The notes beneath the pieces are model-generated. The model searched no databases. It was given only the letters and a program-made list of their open reading frames with translations, and was not told the DNA's origin. Below, one piece after another: positions 16,914 to 26,054 of a DNA stretch of 64,000 bases (within the stretch, counting starts at the first letter, position 1; every line of letters starts with the position of its first letter). Location: positions 1 through 64,000 of the forward strand of contig NZ_RWIU01000001.1 in the NCBI RefSeq assembly GCF_003944765.1, written 5' to 3'. The position numbers and the translations under genes were made by a program. Source of the DNA: Hymenobacter perfusus. GTDB taxonomy: Bacteria > Bacteroidota > Bacteroidia > Cytophagales > Hymenobacteraceae.

Positions 16914-17921
16914 CTATTCCCGTATTTTTAGCACCAGCTTCCCAAACTGCAACCCGTCGGCCATCCGGCGCAGGGCCTGTTCGCCCTCAGCCAGCAGAAA
17001 GGTTTCGTCGATAACCGGCCGGATGTGGTGCTGCTCGAACAGGCTCACCATAGCGGCAAAATCCTGGGACGTGCCCATAGTGGAGCCCAGCACCGACAGC
17101 TGCTTCCAGAATATTTTGCGGGCCGATACGTCGGGCATGTCGCCCTGAGTAGCGCCGTAGAACACGATGCGCCCGCCGGGGTTGGCGGCGTCTACCAGAT
17201 GGTTGAAACCGGGGCCGGCCGCGCTGTCCACCAGTACATCGAAGCCACCGCCAGCCTGCTTGAGTAGGGTAGCCGGCCAGTTTTCGGTGTGGTAGCTGAT
17301 GCCGCCTTTGGCCCCCAACTCCACAGCGCGGGCAATTTTCTCCTCCGAGCCGGAGGTAACCCATACTTCCGCGCCCACGGCCACGGCCATCTGCAGGGCC
17401 AGCAAGGCCACGCCGCCGCCCACGCCGCTGATTAGCACCCGCTCGCCGGGCTGCAGGTTGGCCCGGGTAAAAAGGGCGCGGTACGCCGTTACGCCGCCCA
17501 GCGGCAGGGCAGCCGCTTCCTCGAAACTCAGGTATTCGGGTTTGGCGCGCACGTATTCGGCGGGCACGCACACGTACTCGGCAAACGTGCCGTCCTGGGG
17601 CAGGCCCAGAATCTGGAATTCGCGGCCCTGGGCGGCGGGGTTGGGGCCCCAGTTGCTGCCGGGGTTGATGATAACGGCCTGCTCGAGCAGACTGGCATCT
17701 ACGCCGGCCCCCAGGGCCGTTACCACGCCGGCCCCATCGGAACCAAGGATGATGGGGAATTTCAGGCCGGCGTACTGGCCTTTCTGAATCCAGACGTCGC
17801 GGTGGTTGAGGGCGGCGGCGTGGAGCAATACCTGCACCTGGCCGGGGCCAGGCTGGGGTGTGGGAACTTCCTGTAAAACGGCGGGCTGATCAATACCAGC
17901 TAAAACCAGAGCGTGCATCAT
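16914..17921 (-). CDS. Zinc-type alcohol dehydrogenase / quinone oxidoreductase family
   Basis: Medium-chain dehydrogenase/reductase, 335 aa. The GroES-like N-terminal half has LNHRDVWIQKGQ and GSDGAGVV, and the NADP-binding fold shows ISGVGGGVALLALQ. The substrate is unknown; catalytic zinc ligands are not obvious. The start is at a double ATG (MMHALVLAG). The gene for a DCC-family protein lies 32 bp upstream on the same strand. Confidence 0.88.
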   Translation of the reverse strand: MMHALVLAGIDQPAVLQEVPTPQPGPGQVQVLLHAAALNHRDVWIQKGQYAGLKFPIILGSDGAGVVTALGAGVDASLLEQAVIINPGSNWGPNPAAQGREFQILGLPQDGTFAEYVCVPAEYVRAKPEYLSFEEAAALPLGGVTAYRALFTRANLQPGERVLISGVGGGVALLALQMAVAVGAEVWVTSGSEEKIARAVELGAKGGISYHTENWPATLLKQAGGGFDVLVDSAAGPGFNHLVDAANPGGRIVFYGATQGDMPDVSARKIFWKQLSVLGSTMGTSQDFAAMVSLFEQHHIRPVIDETFLLAEGEQALRRMADGLQFGKLVLKIRE

Positions 17922-17953
17922 GTGGGTGGAAAGAGGAAAAGGGAAAGAATGGA

Positions 17954-18361
17954 CTACAGAAACCGGGCGCGCAGCTCGGGCGTGGGCAGCCAGCAAGCAT
18001 CCTGCCGGCCAAACCACCGGTAGCGGTAACGGGCAATGAGCCGGTACACCGCATCACGCAGCGGCCGGGGAAATACCCAGCCTAACCGCGCCAGCCACCG
18101 CCAGCCGCCACCCAGCCCGTGCAGAATACCCAGCGCCGCCGCCGAGTGCGTGTACGCCTGCCCGTTCGTCAGCAGCACCACCGAGTCGGGCTCAGCGGGC
18201 GTGGGCAGTTGGTGCTGCCGCAGCAGCGCCTGCCCGGCGGCCGACTGCAACGCCGCGAACCGGAACCGGCCGGCGGCATCGTGGCGGATGACGAACTGCA
18301 CGAACCCGTTGCACAGGTTGCACACGCCGTCGAAGAGGATGATAGCCGACGCGTCGGTCAT
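17954..18361 (-). CDS. DCC-family thiol-disulfide oxidoreductase (DUF393)
   Basis: Thioredoxin-like small protein, 135 aa. The defining motif DGVCNLC is at residues 11-17, with two redox cysteines. A hydrophobic middle (SAAALGILHGLGG) follows. Function in the cell is not established; members are often near membrane redox genes. The start MTDASAII begins shortly before the motif. It lies in a minus-strand run with the Dph6-like gene upstream and the dehydrogenase downstream. Confidence 0.88.
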   Translation of the reverse strand: MTDASAIILFDGVCNLCNGFVQFVIRHDAAGRFRFAALQSAAGQALLRQHQLPTPAEPDSVVLLTNGQAYTHSAAALGILHGLGGGWRWLARLGWVFPRPLRDAVYRLIARYRYRWFGRQDACWLPTPELRARFL

Positions 18362-18419
18362 AAGGGGCGGGTTGGGAATGGTATAGGGACTGCCAAACCG
18401 CGCCAAAGGTTTCAGCGGC

Positions 18420-19175
18420 TCAGCCAGCGGCCGGTTCCACGGGCAGCAGGTCGCAGTACCAGAAGCCGGTATCGAAGGGCGCGGGCGAGGCGTCGGTTTC
18501 ATCATCGGGGGCGCACACGCTGCTGCTGGCCGGGGCGGCGTAGGTGCGCCGCACGATTTCGCCCCGCTCAAATGGAATGGGGCTGCTGAAATAGGGCGCG
18601 TCGAACACGAAGCTGTGGTACTCGCCGTTTTCACCGCAGCTGTCCACGCCGGGCGGCAGGTCGCGCAGGAAGTCGGCATCCAGTTCCCGGCCGCAGAAGC
18701 TCTGGTCGAGATACTTCTCGTTCACGCACACCACCACGGCCCGGAAGCCCAGCGCCAGGTACTCGCGCAGCAAATCGGCATTGGGCCGTTGCCAGAGCGG
18801 AAACTCCGCCGCCAACCCGATGCCGGCCAGCTGCTGCTCACGGTAGCGGCGCAAATCCTCCAGGTAAATATCCCCGAAGATGGCCCGCTGAATGCCTTTT
18901 GCCTGCAAGGGAGCCAGGGTGGCCCGCATCCGGGCTTCGTAGTCGGCCATATCAGGCATTTCGGGGAGCTCCAGCTTCGTGAGGGGCAGTCCGATGCGGC
19001 GAGCCTGCTCCTCCAGCAGCGCCACCCGCACGCCGTGCATGGATACGCGGCCGTAGTGGGCATTTACGCTGGTGAGCAGATCGGTAACGTGCAAAGCGGG
19101 GTTGCGCAGGGCGTGGTAGAGGGCCAGGGCCGAATCTTTACCGCCGCTCCAGTTCATCAGGGCAGGAATGGACAT
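18420..19175 (-). CDS. Dph6-related ATP pyrophosphatase
   Basis: N-type ATP pyrophosphatase of the diphthine-ammonia ligase related family, 251 aa. The PP-loop SGGKDSALAL is at residues 11-20 and the C-terminal part shows GENGEYHSFVFDAPYF, the family's conserved block. Bacteria lack diphthamide, so the bacterial substrate is unknown. The start MSIPALMNWSGGKDS was chosen as the M closest to the PP-loop with normal length. Confidence 0.88.
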   Translation of the reverse strand: MSIPALMNWSGGKDSALALYHALRNPALHVTDLLTSVNAHYGRVSMHGVRVALLEEQARRIGLPLTKLELPEMPDMADYEARMRATLAPLQAKGIQRAIFGDIYLEDLRRYREQQLAGIGLAAEFPLWQRPNADLLREYLALGFRAVVVCVNEKYLDQSFCGRELDADFLRDLPPGVDSCGENGEYHSFVFDAPYFSSPIPFERGEIVRRTYAAPASSSVCAPDDETDASPAPFDTGFWYCDLLPVEPAAG

Positions 19176-19255
19176 GGGCCAAAGATAGGCGCGCAACCGC
19201 AGCCCCGCCCCGCACGTTTGCCCAGCAGAAGCTTTTCATCAGCGTATTCCTGTTT

Positions 19256-19456
19256 ATGTTCCATTCCCTGAAACCCCTGCTGCTACTGGCGGGCCTGGCG
19301 CTGGCCAGCTGCGAAAACGCCCGTCCGGCCGAGGAGCGCTAAGCCGCCGGCCCCGCCACGGCCGACACCACCGGCACGACCGGCGCTATGCAGCAACAAG
19401 CAGTGCAGAGTGCCACCCAACCGGCGGCCGCCCCCGGCCCTGGTCCGGGCCACTAG
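19256..19456 (+). pseudogene. Small lipoprotein gene with an in-frame stop
   Basis: The frame encodes a lipoprotein signal peptide (LLLLAGLALASC, Cys19), then ENARPAEER and a TAA at codon 29 (19340-19342). The same frame stays open for 37 further codons of Ala/Pro/Thr-rich sequence up to TAG at 19454, like the mature part of other small lipoproteins here. Either the gene is broken by a point change or only a 28-residue peptide is made. An intact small lipoprotein gene follows 65 bp later. Confidence 0.5.
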
Positions 19457-19521
19457 GCCGCCCCCGGCAGGATTCCTCCACTTTTCAGAACCCGTATTCT
19501 TTCCTCCCTTTCTTTCTTCCC

Positions 19522-19839
19522 ATGAAACGTATTCTTCCGTTGCTGCTGGCCGGCACCCTAGCCACGCTCTCGGCCTGCGACTACAACAAGACGCCCGGCA
19601 AAGACCCGCAAGCCAGCCAGGATTTCTCCGAAGCCCCCAAAGCCCGCGCCACCGAAACCGACCTCGACAGCATCAGCAGCCAGCAGGAGGTGAACACCCC
19701 GATGGGTAAAGGCTCGGCCGCCGACCAGAAAACCTCGCCCGATGCGGCCCTGGACGCCGCTCCCGGCAACCCCAACTCCCCCACCAGCACCATGCCCGAA
19801 AGCTCGCCCGAAGCACGCAGCACCACCCGCGAGGAGTAG
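19522..19839 (+). CDS. Small lipoprotein, 105 aa
   Basis: A signal peptide with lipobox ATLSAC gives lipidated Cys19. The mature part is low-complexity, rich in Ala, Ser, Pro and Thr, with no recognised domain and probably disordered. The function is unknown. It follows the interrupted lipoprotein gene and is closed by a strong terminator. Confidence 0.75.
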   Translation: MKRILPLLLAGTLATLSACDYNKTPGKDPQASQDFSEAPKARATETDLDSISSQQEVNTPMGKGSAADQKTSPDAALDAAPGNPNSPTSTMPESSPEARSTTREE

Positions 19840-19861
19840 CCGGAGCACTTTCAAGAGAGAA

Positions 19862-19896
19862 AAAAAGCCCCCGCAGCTTCGCTGCGGGGGCTTTTT
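19862..19896. terminator. Terminator after the small lipoprotein gene
   Basis: AAAAAGCCCCCGCAGC pairs perfectly with GCTGCGGGGGCTTTTT around TTC; it can act in both directions and also serves the convergent DUF4126 gene. Confidence 0.9.
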
Positions 19897-19922
19897 GTGT
19901 TCGTTGTCTGTTGAGGTGTTGC

Positions 19923-20432
19923 TTACAAAGCCCAACGGCGCGACTCTGGCTCGCCGGCGTGGCTGCCTTTGGTCAGGGCCAGGCCCGAGCCTACCGTGAG
20001 CAGGTCTTCCAGGCCGCCCACCAGGCCCCCGGGCAGGCCGGAGCCTTCGGTGGCTTTCTTGCGCAGGAAGAAGCTCAGGTAGGAGCCCGCAATGGCGGCC
20101 ACGCCGCCCAGCAGCGCCCCGCGCCACTGGCTGTCGTGGTTGATTTTGTAGAGCGTGGCGCCTACCAGCGCCCCGGCGCCGGCCCGGCCCAGCAGGGCCG
20201 TAGGGGTGATGCGGTCAGGCATCTGGGGCATTTTATCGGCCGTCATTTCGCCGGCAGCCAGCAGCTTGAGGCCGTGCGCCACCAGGGGTTTTTGCAGGTA
20301 GCGCAGCGGCGAGCCGGCCAGCGCGTGGGGCCGGTACGTGAGCAGGTTACTACTGAGCAAGGCCGGGGCCGTCATGCTGCGGAAGCCGGCCAGAGTGCCC
20401 AGGCCCAGGGTTTGCCATTGGTGTTTGCTCAT
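19923..20432 (-). CDS. DUF4126-type membrane protein
   Basis: Predicted inner-membrane protein of 169 aa with several glycine- and alanine-rich hydrophobic segments. The N-terminal GTLAGFRSMTAPALLS resembles the GxRsmtaPA pattern of DUF4126. Function unknown. Transcribed alone and convergent with the lipoprotein gene. Confidence 0.75.
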   Translation of the reverse strand: MSKHQWQTLGLGTLAGFRSMTAPALLSSNLLTYRPHALAGSPLRYLQKPLVAHGLKLLAAGEMTADKMPQMPDRITPTALLGRAGAGALVGATLYKINHDSQWRGALLGGVAAIAGSYLSFFLRKKATEGSGLPGGLVGGLEDLLTVGSGLALTKGSHAGEPESRRWAL

Positions 20433-20517
20433 CTTAGGTCGGGATAATTAGAGGTTCGGGGTGAATGATGCCTTTAACGGCCGCAGCTGCAACTTGGTCA
20501 GGTACACCCGCAAAAAA

Positions 20518-20542
20518 GGCCCGTAACGGTCAGTTACGGGCC
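20518..20542 (-). terminator. Terminator downstream of the DUF885 gene
   Basis: GGCCCGTAAC pairs with GTTACGGGCC around GGTCA; the run of A at 20512-20517 gives U's on the minus strand. Confidence 0.8.
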
Positions 20543-20589
20543 TCTTTAGACGGAATTGTGTGGCTGGGAATGGTTTCTATCTGGGCATA

Positions 20590-20692
20590 AGAACGTCATG
20601 CTGAGCTTGCCGAAGTATCTCGCGCGCTGACGTTGCAATGTTATTCCGACATCAGCACGCGAGATGCTTCGACAAGCTCAGCATGACGTTCT
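20590..20692. repeat. REPIN-like palindromic repeat, copy 1
   Basis: Two arms of about 44 bp (starting AGAACGTCATGCTGAGCTTG) form an imperfect inverted repeat with four mismatches around a short centre. The same arms and the same centre occur at 47429-47533. It lies 31 bp past the stop of the DUF885 gene. Confidence 0.85.
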
Positions 20693-20723
20693 ATTCTATG
20701 GCTAACACTGCACCAATAAGGCC

Positions 20724-22574
20724 TTACTGCGGATTGCGGGCCCAGTTATCCATTTTGCGTTCCAGCACGGCCAGCGGCATCACGCCATCCTTCAGCAGCT
20801 CGTCGTGAAAGGCGCTGATGCTAAAGTGGCTGCGGTTCTGGCCGGCGTACTTCTCGCGCAGCTTATCGGAATGCGCGCCTAGCTGCTGCTCGTAGCGGCG
20901 GCGCAGCTCCCGGATCTGCAACGCCCCGATTTTGTAGCTCAGGGCCTGGCCCGGAATGGCCATGTACCGCTCAATTTCGGCGGTGGCGCCTTCCTCACTG
21001 ATGGCTTCGTTGGCCAGCATGTACTGGATGGCCTGCTCGCGGGTCATGTTTTTGGAGTGCATGGCCACGTCGACCACCAGGCGCACGGCGCGGTGCATCT
21101 CGTCGCCGAGGGCGCCCATGTACTGGTAGGGGTCGGTGTAAAGGCCCAGCTCCTTGCCCAGGCTTTCGGTGTAGAGGGCCCAGCCTTCACCCATGGCCCC
21201 GTACCAGGCAAAACGCCGGAATTTGGGCAGCTCGGTGTTTTCCTGTTGCAGGGAAATCTGGTAGTGGTGGCCCGGAATGGCCTCGTGCAGAAACAACGAC
21301 TCCATACCCGACGTCACGTTGAAGGTGGTGGCATCCAGAATCGGGATGTAGAAGATGCCGGGGCGGGAGCCGTCGGGGCTGCCCTGGTTGTACTCGGCCG
21401 AGGCCGAGGCCGCGCGGAACGCCTCCGTCTGACGGATTTCGAACGGCGTTTTGGGCGTGCGGCCGAACATCTTTTTCAGGTTGGGCTGCATTTTGGCCTG
21501 AATGGCCCGGAACGCGCCCAGCACCTGCTCGGGCGTTTTGTAGGGCATCAGCTTGGGGTCAGTTTTCAGGGAAGCGAAGAAGGCCGGCAGGTCGCCCTTG
21601 AAGCCCACCTGGGTTTTCACTTTCTCCATTTCACCCCGGATGCGGGCCACCTCCTTCAGGCCGGTCTGGTAGATTTCCTCCGGCGTTTTGTCGGTAGTCG
21701 TCCACGTTTTCACGTAGTATTTGTAGATGTCGGCCCCGCCGGGAATGGCCGCAATGCCGGTGCTGGGTCGGGATTTGGGCAGGTATTCCCGCTCCAGAAA
21801 GTCGCCGAGTTTTTTGTAGGTGGGCACCAGCTCCTCCGCAATGGCCTTCTGGTAGGCCGCCGTAATGCGCTGCTTCTCAGCGGCCGGCATATCGGCGGGC
21901 AGCTTGTTGATGGGGCCGTAGAACAGGCTCTGGGTGGCGTCGGTGGTTTCCATGGCCCGCATCTGCGGAATCATTTTCACTACCAGCGCCTTGGGCAGCA
22001 CCACGCCAGCCTTCATACCCTGGCGGAAGTTGCTGATGGCCGTATCGGCCCACACTGAAAAGCCCTTGACGCGGCCCAGCCAGTTGTCGTAGTCCTGGGC
22101 CGTTTTGAAGGGCTGCACGCCTTCGCCGGAGCCGTACTGGCCCATCGAAATCGGCAGGCCCCAGAACTGCTGGAACGGAATCATCCAGGTATTCAGCTTG
22201 AGGCCTTCCAGCTTGTTCTGGACGTCGTACTCGAAGATGTCGTAGCTGATTTTATCGTTGGCCGACAGCTCCTCGCGGTTGAATTTGTGCAGGCCGTCGA
22301 GGTATTTCTGGTAGAAGCTCCGGAGCTGCTGGCGGAAGGCCTTAGTACCGTCGTTGGGCAGTTGGTCATTGTAGCGGTTGTCGCCCTGGCTGGTGGCCTC
22401 CAGCGGAAACAGCTTAGCATTTTCCTCCCAGTAGGCGTCGAACAGCGTGGGCAGGTCCTTCATGTCAGCCAGCGTGGTTTCAGTGGCCGCACCGGTTTCG
22501 GCAGCAGGTTTCTGTTGGTTGCAGCCAGCTAGCAGCGCCCCGGCCAGCAGACCGGTAAGGGCAATTTTCTTCAT
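20724..22574 (-). CDS. DUF885-family lipoprotein, putative metallohydrolase
   Basis: Cell-envelope protein of 616 aa. A lipoprotein signal (GLLAGALLAGC, Cys18) is followed by the DUF885 domain over nearly the whole length. The block HEAIPGHHYQ near residue 430 resembles a metal-binding HExxxHH motif and suggests peptidase or hydrolase activity, which is not established. Single gene followed by a REPIN-like palindrome and a terminator. Confidence 0.9.
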   Translation of the reverse strand: MKKIALTGLLAGALLAGCNQQKPAAETGAATETTLADMKDLPTLFDAYWEENAKLFPLEATSQGDNRYNDQLPNDGTKAFRQQLRSFYQKYLDGLHKFNREELSANDKISYDIFEYDVQNKLEGLKLNTWMIPFQQFWGLPISMGQYGSGEGVQPFKTAQDYDNWLGRVKGFSVWADTAISNFRQGMKAGVVLPKALVVKMIPQMRAMETTDATQSLFYGPINKLPADMPAAEKQRITAAYQKAIAEELVPTYKKLGDFLEREYLPKSRPSTGIAAIPGGADIYKYYVKTWTTTDKTPEEIYQTGLKEVARIRGEMEKVKTQVGFKGDLPAFFASLKTDPKLMPYKTPEQVLGAFRAIQAKMQPNLKKMFGRTPKTPFEIRQTEAFRAASASAEYNQGSPDGSRPGIFYIPILDATTFNVTSGMESLFLHEAIPGHHYQISLQQENTELPKFRRFAWYGAMGEGWALYTESLGKELGLYTDPYQYMGALGDEMHRAVRLVVDVAMHSKNMTREQAIQYMLANEAISEEGATAEIERYMAIPGQALSYKIGALQIRELRRRYEQQLGAHSDKLREKYAGQNRSHFSISAFHDELLKDGVMPLAVLERKMDNWARNPQ

Positions 22575-22626
22575 AGGAAGCAGGAAAGAAGTACGGGCGA
22601 GAAAGATAAGCAGGTTTTGCGCGCTA

Positions 22627-22658
22627 CTGTCATTTCTAGCTTCGCTCGAAATGACAGT
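22627..22658. repeat. Short palindrome upstream of the SDR gene
   Basis: ACTGTCATTTCTAGC and its inverse GCTCGAAATGACAGT flank TTC. It resembles the short GTCATTCCGAGC-type words at 8290-8318 and 63340-63368. Confidence 0.6.
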
Positions 22659-22717
22659 ATCAACCTTTCGGCCGCAATACAGTTATACCCTCTCTCCTAT
22701 TCAACTCAATCCAACTC

Positions 22718-23434
22718 ATGGAAAATCTGACTGGCAAAACGGCCCTGGTGACGGGTGCCGGTAAAGGCATCGGCCGGGCCGTAGCCTTGGCTCTGGCCAA
22801 AGAAGGCGTGCGCGTGGCCCTGTTGGCCCGCACCGAAACCCAGCTGCAAGAGGTAGCCCGCGAAATTGAGGCCCTGGGCGGCCAGGCCGTGGTAGTAGCC
22901 GCCAGCGTAGCCGACCGCGCCGCCGTGGATACGGCCGTAGCGCAGGCCCTCGGCCAGCTCGGCACCATCGATATCCTCATCAACAACGCCGGCATCGGCA
23001 CCTTCGCCAAAGTGGTGGATATGGACCCCGAGGAGTGGGAAAACATCATCCGGGTGAATCTGCTGGGGGCCTACTACGTGACGCGCGCCGTATTACCCCA
23101 GATGCTAGAGCGCCAGACCGGCGACATCATCAACGTGGCCAGCACGGCCGGCCAGCGCGGAGCCGCCACCACCAGCGCGTACAGCGCCTCGAAGTTCGGT
23201 TTGCTCGGCTTCACCGAGTCTTTGATGCAGGAGGTACGCAAGCAGAACATCCGCGTCTCGGCCCTCACACCCAGCACCGTGGCCACCGAACTGGCCGTCA
23301 GCAACAACCTCACCGACGGCAACCCCGACAAGGTAATGCAGCCCGAAGACATTGCCGAAATCATCATCAGCCAGCTCAAACTCAACCGCCGCATCTTTAT
23401 TAAAGAGGCTGGCATGTGGAGCACCAACCCGTAG
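22718..23434 (+). CDS. SDR-family oxidoreductase, 3-ketoacyl-(ACP) reductase-like
   Basis: Classical short-chain dehydrogenase, 238 aa. NAD(P)-binding TGAGKGIG is at residues 12-19, NNAG near 89-92, catalytic Ser in ASTAGQRG and Tyr-x3-Lys in YSASK. The closest relation appears to be FabG-like enzymes, but it is not next to fatty acid synthesis genes, so the substrate is open. Confidence 0.9.
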   Translation: MENLTGKTALVTGAGKGIGRAVALALAKEGVRVALLARTETQLQEVAREIEALGGQAVVVAASVADRAAVDTAVAQALGQLGTIDILINNAGIGTFAKVVDMDPEEWENIIRVNLLGAYYVTRAVLPQMLERQTGDIINVASTAGQRGAATTSAYSASKFGLLGFTESLMQEVRKQNIRVSALTPSTVATELAVSNNLTDGNPDKVMQPEDIAEIIISQLKLNRRIFIKEAGMWSTNP

Positions 23435-23438
23435 TTTA

Positions 23439-23520
23439 GAGCTTAAATCATAGAACAAAGAGCTTAGAACACAGTACCTGACTGGCTGTATTCTAAGCTC
23501 TTTGTTCTATGATCTAAGCT
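23439..23520. repeat. Inverted repeat between convergent genes (AGAGCTTAGA family)
   Basis: The arms starting TAGAGCTTAAATCATAGAAC and ending GATCTAAGCTCTC are inverted copies of about 35 bp with a few mismatches. They fill the gap between the SDR gene and the convergent binding-protein gene. No ordinary GC-rich terminator is present here, so the repeat itself may end both transcripts. Confidence 0.8.
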
Positions 23521-23523
23521 CTC

Positions 23524-25197
23524 TTACTCCTTCCGCACTCGTTCCAGCACCAGTTGGTTCATGGGGTTAGGCGTGAGGCCCAGCACGTTGTTCTGGGTGA
23601 GGCGCACGACTTCATCGTAGTACACGGCAATGACGGGGCACTCGGCTACTACCAGACGGTCCATTTCCTGGTAGAGGGCGTAGCGGCGGGCGGCATCCTG
23701 CTCCAGCTTGGCCTGCTGGTAGAGCTGGTCGTAGCGGGCACTTTTAAAGTGGGTTTTGTTGGGGCCGGCCGGGGCAAAGTTGGGGCTGTAGAACAGGGCC
23801 AGGTAGTTTTCGGCGTCGGGGTAGTCGCCGAGCCAGCTGCGGGTGAAGAAAGCAGCGCGGCCGTTGTCCACCATTTCGCCATGGGCCGCGCCCTGGTTCA
23901 CGTCAATTTCCACCTGCACGCCCACGTCGGCCCACTTTTTCTGGTAGTACTCGCAGAACTCCTTGCTCTCGGCCACCGTGTTCAGGCGCAGGCGTAGCGG
24001 CTTGCCGGGACCGTAACCGGCGGCGCGCAGCAACTGCCGGGCCTTCTCGGGCTGGTAGTCGTAGCCGGGCACCTTTTCGGCACTGAAAGAGGGCAGCGAG
24101 GCCGGCATGAAGCCGGAGTTGCCGGGCTTGCCCACGTTATTCAGGAAGTAGGCCAGGAACTCCGGCTTGTTGAGGGCGTAGTTCAGAGCCTGGCGCACGC
24201 GCTTGTCCTGCAAAGCGCGGCCGGTGGTCAGGTTGTCGCCGCGCAGGTTGGTCAGGTCCTGCTGCATGCCCAGGTATTCGGTGTTGAGGTAGGGCACTTT
24301 CTGGAGGCGGAATTTGCCCTTGAAATCTTCCCGCACCGCGCCATCAGGATACATAATAAGGTCACGGGAACCACTCCGGATGCCGCTCAGAAAGTCGAGC
24401 TTGCCCTGCATAAAGGTCAGGAACTCCGTCTTGCGGTCCTGAATAAAGCTGATCTGCACGGCGTCGAGATAAGGCAGTTGCTTTCCTTCGGCGTCTTTTT
24501 TCCAGTAGGTGGGGTTGCGGTGGTAGATGATGGCGTTGCCCTCGTCCCACTCCTTAAACCGGAACGGCCCCGTGCCCACCGGGTGTGCCCGGAAATCCTT
24601 GCCCCACTTCTGCACCGCCTCCTGCGGCACCACGTAAGCGTAAGGCATGGTCAGAATCCCGAGAAACGGAATAAACGGCTCCTTCAGGTGAATGCGCAGC
24701 GTGGAGTCGTTCACGGCCACAAAGCACGTATCCGACGGTTCCCCGCTGGCTTTCTCCAGCACCTTGCCCCGAAAAATCCAGCCGCCGGGGCTGGCCGTGG
24801 CCCTGTCCAGCAGCCGCCGGAACGAGTACACGAAGTCCTGGGCCGTGACGCGCCGGCCCTGGCCGCCCGCAAACACGGCGTCATCGTGGAAGCGCACGTC
24901 GGGGCGTAGCGTGAAGGTGTAGCGGCGGCCGTCGGGGCTGATTTCATAGCGCTGGGCCAGCGCAGGACCGGGCTTGAGGCTGTCGTCGAGCTCCACCAAC
25001 CCGTTGTAGAGCTGGGTCACGGCCCAGGTGTTGGCCTGGTTGCGGGCGAAGGCCGGGTCCAGCGAGGTCAGGCTTTCGGGCTGGTTGTAGCGGAACACTC
25101 GGCGGGTATCCGTAGTGGCCGCCGGCTCGGAGCAGGCCGCCAGCAAACCAAGCAGTAACGGGGCAAAACCAACAGCACGGCGCGAAAACGGGGACAT
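23524..25197 (-). CDS. ABC transporter substrate-binding lipoprotein (SBP_bac_5)
   Basis: Peptide/nickel/opine type solute-binding protein of 557 aa, anchored by a lipid at Cys22 (LLGLLAAC). The mature part has family motifs such as LDPAFARNQ, YEISPDGRRYTFTLRPDVRFHD and GTGPFRFKEW. No permease or ATPase genes are adjacent. The start MSPFSRRAV opens the signal peptide; it lies 26 bases past a -7 box that interlocks with the divergent UPF0173 promoter. Confidence 0.92.
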   Translation of the reverse strand: MSPFSRRAVGFAPLLLGLLAACSEPAATTDTRRVFRYNQPESLTSLDPAFARNQANTWAVTQLYNGLVELDDSLKPGPALAQRYEISPDGRRYTFTLRPDVRFHDDAVFAGGQGRRVTAQDFVYSFRRLLDRATASPGGWIFRGKVLEKASGEPSDTCFVAVNDSTLRIHLKEPFIPFLGILTMPYAYVVPQEAVQKWGKDFRAHPVGTGPFRFKEWDEGNAIIYHRNPTYWKKDAEGKQLPYLDAVQISFIQDRKTEFLTFMQGKLDFLSGIRSGSRDLIMYPDGAVREDFKGKFRLQKVPYLNTEYLGMQQDLTNLRGDNLTTGRALQDKRVRQALNYALNKPEFLAYFLNNVGKPGNSGFMPASLPSFSAEKVPGYDYQPEKARQLLRAAGYGPGKPLRLRLNTVAESKEFCEYYQKKWADVGVQVEIDVNQGAAHGEMVDNGRAAFFTRSWLGDYPDAENYLALFYSPNFAPAGPNKTHFKSARYDQLYQQAKLEQDAARRYALYQEMDRLVVAECPVIAVYYDEVVRLTQNNVLGLTPNPMNQLVLERVRKE

Positions 25198-25215
25198 GGG
25201 AACGGCGAAACAGTG

Positions 25216-25231
25216 TATATTTGCAAAGGTA
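25216..25231. promoter_or_regulatory. Interlocked divergent -7 boxes
   Basis: TATATTTG (25216-25223, plus) directly abuts CAAAGGTA (25224-25231), which on the minus strand is TACCTTTG. Both fit TAnnTTTG. The plus box would serve the UPF0173 gene, the minus box the SBP gene; the two polymerases could not bind together. No -33 TTG is found at standard spacing on either side. Confidence 0.6.
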
Positions 25232-25281
25232 TCCCATCCTGGGTTTGCGGCCATATTGCCGTTTTACCAGCCCTTCCTCCT

Positions 25282-25962
25282 ATGAACCTGACCTACTACG
25301 GCCACTCCTGCTTCCTGCTCGAAGCCGGCGGCAGCAAAATCCTGTTCGACCCCTTCATCCGGCCCAACCCGCTGGCCAAGGACGTAAACGTTGACCAGAT
25401 CGAAGCCGATTTCATTCTACTCAGCCACGGCCACGGCGACCATGTAGCTGACGTGGAGGAAATTGGCAAGCGTACCGGCGCCGAGCTGGTGGGCATGTTT
25501 GAAGTGCTGGCCTGGTTTGAGGCCAAGGGCTTGAAAGCCGACATCAAAATGAACTTGGGCGGTACCGTGCAGCTGCCTTTCGGCACCGTGCAGATGGTGG
25601 CCGCCGCCCACTCCAGCTCCATGCCCGATGGCTCCTACGGCGGACTGGCAGCCGGTTTCGTGGTGAAAGCCGAAGGCAAAACCTTCTACTTCGCCGGCGA
25701 CTCGGCCCTCACTTACGATATGAAGCTCATCGGTGAGCGACACACGCTGGACTTCGCCATCCTGCCCGTCGGCGACCATTTCACAATGGGCGTAGATGAT
25801 GCGCTGGTAGCCGCCGACTGGACCGGGGCCAGCAAGGTTATTGGCATGCACTTCGATACCTTCCCGCCGCTGGTTATCAACCACGAGGAAGCCAAAGCCA
25901 AAGCCACTGCCGCCGGCAAGGAGCTGATGCTGCTGGCCGTAGGCGAAACCATTTCTTTGTAA
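25282..25962 (+). CDS. UPF0173-type metallo-beta-lactamase fold hydrolase
   Basis: Metal-dependent hydrolase of 226 aa. It starts MNLTYYGHSCFLLE, shows the metal site HGHGDH near residues 52-57, then AAHSSSM, FAGDSALTYDM and GMHFDTFP, all typical of UPF0173. The physiological substrate is unknown. The in-frame TTG upstream is disregarded because it would lie inside the promoter. Confidence 0.92.
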   Translation: MNLTYYGHSCFLLEAGGSKILFDPFIRPNPLAKDVNVDQIEADFILLSHGHGDHVADVEEIGKRTGAELVGMFEVLAWFEAKGLKADIKMNLGGTVQLPFGTVQMVAAAHSSSMPDGSYGGLAAGFVVKAEGKTFYFAGDSALTYDMKLIGERHTLDFAILPVGDHFTMGVDDALVAADWTGASKVIGMHFDTFPPLVINHEEAKAKATAAGKELMLLAVGETISL

Positions 25963-26054
25963 GAAAGCCGTCGGCCGACTGCCAACAGTTTTTCTTTCTG
26001 CATTATCTGAGACGAGCTAACGGCTAACAGCTAGTAGCTAACAGCTTCAACCAC

